Shown: positions 59,741 to 64,000 of the stretch, piece after piece
Position numbering within the stretch: position 1 is the stretch's first letter
How the letters are laid out: every line of letters begins with the position of its first letter
NCBI GenBank assembly: GCA_025024175.1
Contig: QCXZ01000064.1
Location: 13,764,001 to 13,828,000, forward strand
Length of the DNA stretch: 64,000 bases
Direction: 5' to 3'
Source: Rhyzopertha dominica
Taxonomy: Eukaryota > Arthropoda > Insecta > Coleoptera > Bostrichidae
Translations under genes and position numbers: made by a program
The notes under the pieces: generated by a model
The model's input: the letters and a program-made list of their open reading frames with translations, nothing else
Database searches by the model: none
What the model was told of the DNA's origin: nothing

Positions 59741-61454
59741 ATTTTCAGCTACATCAGTTAAGCAATTGAAAAACTATTTATTAATAGGCACTTCTAAAAT
59801 AAATAATATAGACGTGTTTGAAGGAACACGGAATGTATTTAAAATCGTTTCGACACAAAATGCATTTCCTTATGTGAGTTCATACAGAAGAACCCCCGAA
59901 AGAATCAAACCCAAACTAAAGTCTTAGATGATATAACTAAACTTGGTATACTGTGTAAAATTTAAGAGATTGTTTAGAAAGCCGATAATAAAATACCTGG
60001 TTGTCTAGATCCCTTATATCTAAAGAAGCGGATCAATTTTCAATACCAATTGTTGATAAATTAGCTGTAAAATTGGAAAATCAAGCTGTTTTTTACAGTA
60101 TTGGAATTAAAAGAGGCGTTAGCCATGTAGGAACCCTTAGATAGCAATGGTGTAAAATTGGCATTATTTGTTACACAATTTGGAAAGTTTTCTTTTAAGA
60201 AATTTCTGCTTGGTTTAAATGAATTTCTGATGTTTTTCAGTGATAAACGAAAACATATTCGGAGCATTTAAAATCGGTACTTATTTTGACAGCGTTGGGA
60301 TTGCATGTAGTGATATGATTACAGGATCGCGGCAGAATTCATAAAGAGGTAATATTGACTCTGCATAAGTAAAATATAGAGGTCAGATTTTTTCTGTAGA
60401 TGGTATACGAACTAAACATCAATATATTCAAGCCGTTCAGAAAAACAAAAAAAGAATTGTTACTTGGTATGCTTTATTATCTAGCGAAAAAAATTATGGA
60501 ATTTTTCTAATTTATTGCGCCCATTCGTAATTTAGTAAAAAAAACATGTGATTTGGTAATTGACCTTGGATCACTGGAAAATACATCCTTAAAATTCGTC
60601 ACCGCTTAACCTATAACCCTGAATAACATAATAAATGTCATTGCTAAAGTTTCTAATTTAGTTACAGCAATACGACAGGTTACCGCGCTCTTGGATAAAT
60701 GATGACAAATATGTGACATCTGCCTTCGATCGGCTCACTTGCTCACAACTCGCCATTTTTTCTAACTTATCAGGCATCAATACCGACTGTATGAATAACT
60801 AACACAGGCAGTTTTAAGTCTAGTGCGCGCCTCACTTTACAGTGCTCCCGTTGTATAGCATCACTACTGATCTTTTCCTTAATAAATAATCATATTTATA
60901 AGGAATTGCTAGATACGTAGTGTTTTATTATTTTTAATTAAACATAACAAACAGATATTTTCTGTTTTGAAATTTCTAACCCTTTTCTATGTCTCTTCGA
61001 TGTCAATAAAACAAATCAAGTATCGGAAGCATTAAGCGAGTTTCAAATTCCAAACTGAAATTAAGAAATGAGTTTTTGGACCTTCTGGTGCCTGTTCTGT
61101 AAGCTTAGCTGTGCTTTTTTGAAAGTAAAGCCAAATTCATCCCTTATATAAAAATGTGCCCACATTTTAACCTAATTGTTGTATTTAACACCAAGGCTAG
61201 CAGTAAATTGTATACTGTAACTCCAGAGATATACAGTACATTTGGTTTGACTCTCCGTTCACAAAATCTCATAAACGAATGCATGTGGCACATTTATAAC
61301 GCCTCTGTGACGTCTTGCGCCATTATTCTGTCAGAAATTGTAGAACATCCCGCCTGTTTTATTAGCCATTGCGAAAGGCACAAACGAGAAAATAAAGGAT
61401 AAAAGTAAACAGACTGTCAGCTTATATCAAGTATAAATTGCGTAATACGGCGGG
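59741..61454. other. Unannotated AT-rich DNA
   Basis: No clear feature. A short frame (60267-60061, - strand) may be decayed Penelope-like sequence. Confidence 0.4.
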
Positions 61455-61720
61455 TGTTGAGTTCAAAATGTTTATGTTTATTTCTGTTACCGTGCGATAG
61501 CGCTGTGTGTGATCGTGAACTTTCGTGCAACCTAACCTAGCCTGCAGCGGGGGGAATGAGATGGACGCAAGCGACAAGTCCAAGCGCACGCAGTTTCTCG
61601 TCTCTCCACGTAACATAAAATTTCACGTTGTAAACGTCTCGGCCATCAATTATACAGTCCACATCCAATAAACCAATAAACAATATTGGTTGCATATCAT
61701 TTCGAAAACCCGAAGCAACA
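61455..61720 (+). mobile_element. 5' LTR of a BEL/Pao element (266 bp)
   Basis: The ends TGTTGAGTTC and GAAGCAACA give TGTTG...CAACA terminal inverted repeats, the same end type as the BEL LTR at 18885-19070. The right boundary is fixed by the primer-binding site at 61727. It contains two AATAAA signals (61667-61672, 61675-61680). The 3' LTR would lie beyond the window, so the left boundary is inferred. Confidence 0.65.
61667..61680 (+). terminator. Tandem AATAAA polyadenylation signals in the BEL LTR
   Basis: Two AATAAA words 8 bp apart, about 40 bp before the LTR end. Confidence 0.5.
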
Positions 61721-61726
61721 TAAAGT

Positions 61727-61746
61727 TGGTCCAAAACGAACCGGAT
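61727..61746 (+). other. Primer-binding site of the BEL/Pao element
   Basis: TGGTCC-AAAA-CGAACCGGAT lies 6 bp after the LTR. The other BEL copy has TGGTCC-TT-CGAACCGGAT in the same position. Confidence 0.55.
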
Positions 61747-62015
61747 TGGCAGCAACACGGCAGATATCGTCAGCTGCAAGTCCACGTGCAGTGAAGTGAA
61801 ATCGGAAAAACACACAACACAAAATCATCACGAAACCACGAAGCATCCACGACGAAACTCCTCGGTGAGTCCTTTCCAATTTCATTTTTCCCGATTAACA
61901 AGCACGTCTCGATCTCGTAAGTTTTCATTGTTCATAAATTATTTCGCGCGTATCGTAATCGCGAGAAGGAGCTTTGTTGACTTAACGCGTAAACGTAAAA
62001 TCACATTCATATGTC

Positions 62016-64000
62016 ATGGAACAAACAGATCACGACGAAATCAAAAAACTAAAATTTGATCGAGGCATAATAAAAGCAAAATTAACTAGACTCGAAACAT
62101 TTCTAAACATAATCGAAAATCGAGAAAAAATTGAGCAAATAAGAACTCGTTTGGAAGCAATTGAACAAGAATTCAAAAATTTTGATATTATACAGACCCG
62201 TCTGGAATACCTTGATGAGAGCGAAGTGGTTGAAAGGGATTCATTAGAAAACAAATTTTACGAAGTTATCGCGGAAGCAAAAAGATGCGTTCAAGTATCA
62301 GAAGCCAAACTTGGCAGCACAGCGCTCACAGCAACACCGACAACATCGAACGTTCAAACGGTTCCAGTAACGGAAAACAAATTCACGAAATTACCCGATA
62401 TCGAACTACCAAACTTTCACGGTACGTATGAAACATGGATGAGTTTTTTTGACATTTTTAAATCGGTTGTTCACGAACGCACGGATCTTTCCGACATCCA
62501 AAAATTTCTATATTTAAAAGCGTGTTGTAAAGACGATGCTTTACGATTGATAGATTCGATAAAAGTTACGTCCGAAAATTACACAACGGCAGTAGAACTG
62601 TTACGAGAACGTTTTGAGAATAAACGAGCGATTATTAATCACCACGTCAACGGTTTGTTATTCAAGTTACCAGATGTTTCTAAAGAATCGCCGGGTTCTT
62701 TGCGAAAATTGGTAGATACAGTAAACCAGCATGTAAAATCGTTAGCAAAGCTAGAGTTACCCACAGATCATTGGGATGCTTTACTAATTCCTTTAATAGT
62801 TAAAAAACTCGATTTATTTACCCGTCGTGAGTGGGAAAGTAAGCAAACGAGCAACGATCTCCCGAAATTATCGCAATTAATGGAATTTCTAACCAAAAAA
62901 TGTGTCACGTTAGAAGTTTTGTTCTCGGAAATAAACGTGAAGTCGCACTCTAGTAATGTAAAAGGACATAACGTGTCAAATAAGCAGTTTAGTAGCAAAA
63001 TTTCGACGGTTAAATCATTGCAGCAATCATATGCCTTAACGAATATATATATTTGTCCAACCTGTCAGGGAAAACACTTTATTTATCAATGTCCCGAATT
63101 TGAAAAACGATCACTAGACGAAAAATACAAGGAAGTGCGTAGACTTAAGTTATGTAGCAATTGTTTGCGCTCCGGACATGGCGTACAAGTATGCAAATCG
63201 CGGCATTGTAACAAATGTAACTTAAAACATAACACGCTGTTACATGAAGACAAAAATCGGTCAACTGATCAGAGCATAAACAGCGCAAATAACTCTGCAT
63301 CAACTTCCGAATCTTCAACAGATATCGCTACACATTCGACAAATTTTCATCTTTTAAATACAAAAATTCACGAATCAGAACAAATCACATTGTCACACGC
63401 CAGTATCCAGCTAAATCAAGTTTTGTTGTCAACAGCCACGATTTTAATCAAAGATCGTGGAGGAAGATATCACGAATGCACTGCTTTATTAGACGGTGGA
63501 AGTCAATCTAATTTGATTTCAAAAAGGTTATGCCAAAAACTCGACTTAGACCTAGAAGATTTCTTGTTACCGTTAGCAGGAATAAACAAAAACGTAACAC
63601 ACATAACAAACAAAGTTTCAGTAACAATAAAATCTCGTTGTACACCATATCAGGTTCAATTATCGTGTTTAGTATTACAGGTCATAACAGAGAACTTACC
63701 TCTCATAGGTTTTGACAAAAAATGCCTGCAATATCCCACAGATATCCCATTAGCTGATGACAGTTTTAATGAACCCAAGTCTATCGACATACTATTAGGT
63801 GCTGAAATATTCTATGATCTTTTAGAAGGCGAAAAAATCATTTTAGGAAAAAATAACCCTACTCTACACAAAACAAAACTCGGATGGATATTTACAGGAG
63901 TTATTAAACTTCACGGTAATTCGCGACACTCTAAAACAGTATGCAACTTAACGACAAAAATTAGCCACGAATCGTTAAATCAAACTATGCAGCGCTTTTG
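62016..64000 (+). CDS. BEL/Pao gag-pol polyprotein, 5' part (continues beyond window)
   Basis: One uninterrupted frame of at least 661 codons from ATG 62016 to the window end. This ATG was chosen because it is the first in frame; another at 62011 is out of frame. Residues 1-100 are a charged coiled-coil-like region. The DUF1759 gag core starts at about residue 125 (KLPDIELPNFHGTYETWMSF). Zinc knuckles follow at about 347-359 (CPTCQGKHFIYQC, C-x2-C-x3-H-x4-C) and 380-394 (CSNCLRSGHGVQVC), plus a Cys/His-rich CNKCNLKH. An aspartic protease has its catalytic Asp at about residue 493 (LLDGGSQSNLIS, where the second glycine position is often Ser in relatives). TKLGWIFTG, which precedes the RT in BEL elements, lies near the end. 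Gag packages RNA and the protease processes the polyprotein. With no stop or frameshift this copy may be intact. Confidence 0.93.
   Translation, partial: MEQTDHDEIKKLKFDRGIIKAKLTRLETFLNIIENREKIEQIRTRLEAIEQEFKNFDIIQTRLEYLDESEVVERDSLENKFYEVIAEAKRCVQVSEAKLGSTALTATPTTSNVQTVPVTENKFTKLPDIELPNFHGTYETWMSFFDIFKSVVHERTDLSDIQKFLYLKACCKDDALRLIDSIKVTSENYTTAVELLRERFENKRAIINHHVNGLLFKLPDVSKESPGSLRKLVDTVNQHVKSLAKLELPTDHWDALLIPLIVKKLDLFTRREWESKQTSNDLPKLSQLMEFLTKKCVTLEVLFSEINVKSHSSNVKGHNVSNKQFSSKISTVKSLQQSYALTNIYICPTCQGKHFIYQCPEFEKRSLDEKYKEVRRLKLCSNCLRSGHGVQVCKSRHCNKCNLKHNTLLHEDKNRSTDQSINSANNSASTSESSTDIATHSTNFHLLNTKIHESEQITLSHASIQLNQVLLSTATILIKDRGGRYHECTALLDGGSQSNLISKRLCQKLDLDLEDFLLPLAGINKNVTHITNKVSVTIKSRCTPYQVQLSCLVLQVITENLPLIGFDKKCLQYPTDIPLADDSFNEPKSIDILLGAEIFYDLLEGEKIILGKNNPTLHKTKLGWIFTGVIKLHGNSRHSKTVCNLTTKISHESLNQTMQRF

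Overview
The window looks like AT-rich nuclear DNA from an arthropod, most likely an insect. Coding sequence is sparse, introns are long, and most of the recognisable content is transposable elements: Penelope-like elements with GIY-YIG endonuclease, BEL/Pao and other LTR retrotransposons, hAT and Tc1/mariner DNA transposons, and foldback MITEs. I see no bacterial-style operons, no rRNA, no intact tRNA and no CRISPR. The species cannot be named from the sequence.

Host genes. The one host gene I recognise is a STAR-family KH-domain RNA-binding protein of the KHDRBS/Sam68 (insect quaking-related, qkr58E-like) group on the + strand. Two phase-0 exons (20557-20673 and 38567-38713) together encode most of the KH domain and are separated by a 17.9-kb intron packed with transposons. 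Its other exons were not found, so much of the window is probably intron of this gene. One further candidate host exon lies on the opposite strand at 27839-27978; its product is not recognised.

Layout. 1-543: an LTR on the - strand carrying seven small hairpins with a constant 10-nt loop and unrelated but complementary stems. 1021-1443: a tandem repeat pair. 3067-6239 and 6340-9504: near-identical 3.17-kb copies either side of a 100-N gap, probably an unmerged contig overlap. 9553-12255: Penelope-like remnant and a GGATGCC-motif array. 18120-19070: 5' end of a BEL/Pao element (- strand). 20557-38713: the KH gene segment, its intron holding a Penelope-like element interrupted by an 890-bp hAT element, two more Penelope-like remnants, a 318-bp palindromic MITE and a 1217-bp hAT element inside a larger inverted repeat. 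40088-45738: a foldback repeat, a Penelope-like remnant and a 148-bp hairpin. 49663-55660: a complete, very young, non-autonomous LTR retrotransposon with 1778-bp LTRs and a 4-bp target duplication. 56150-58640: complex inverted repeats and a dead Tc1/mariner transposase. 59333-59740: another GIY-YIG remnant. 61455-64000: the 5' LTR, primer-binding site and open gag-pol frame of a BEL/Pao element that runs off the window.

The most unusual signal is the hairpin array at 144-389. A similar design (constant short loop, changed but still complementary stems) occurs in the unrelated LTR at 49663, and a third hairpin-forming tandem repeat lies inside that element. This suggests that structured repeat arrays are a recurring part of LTR-element leaders in this genome.
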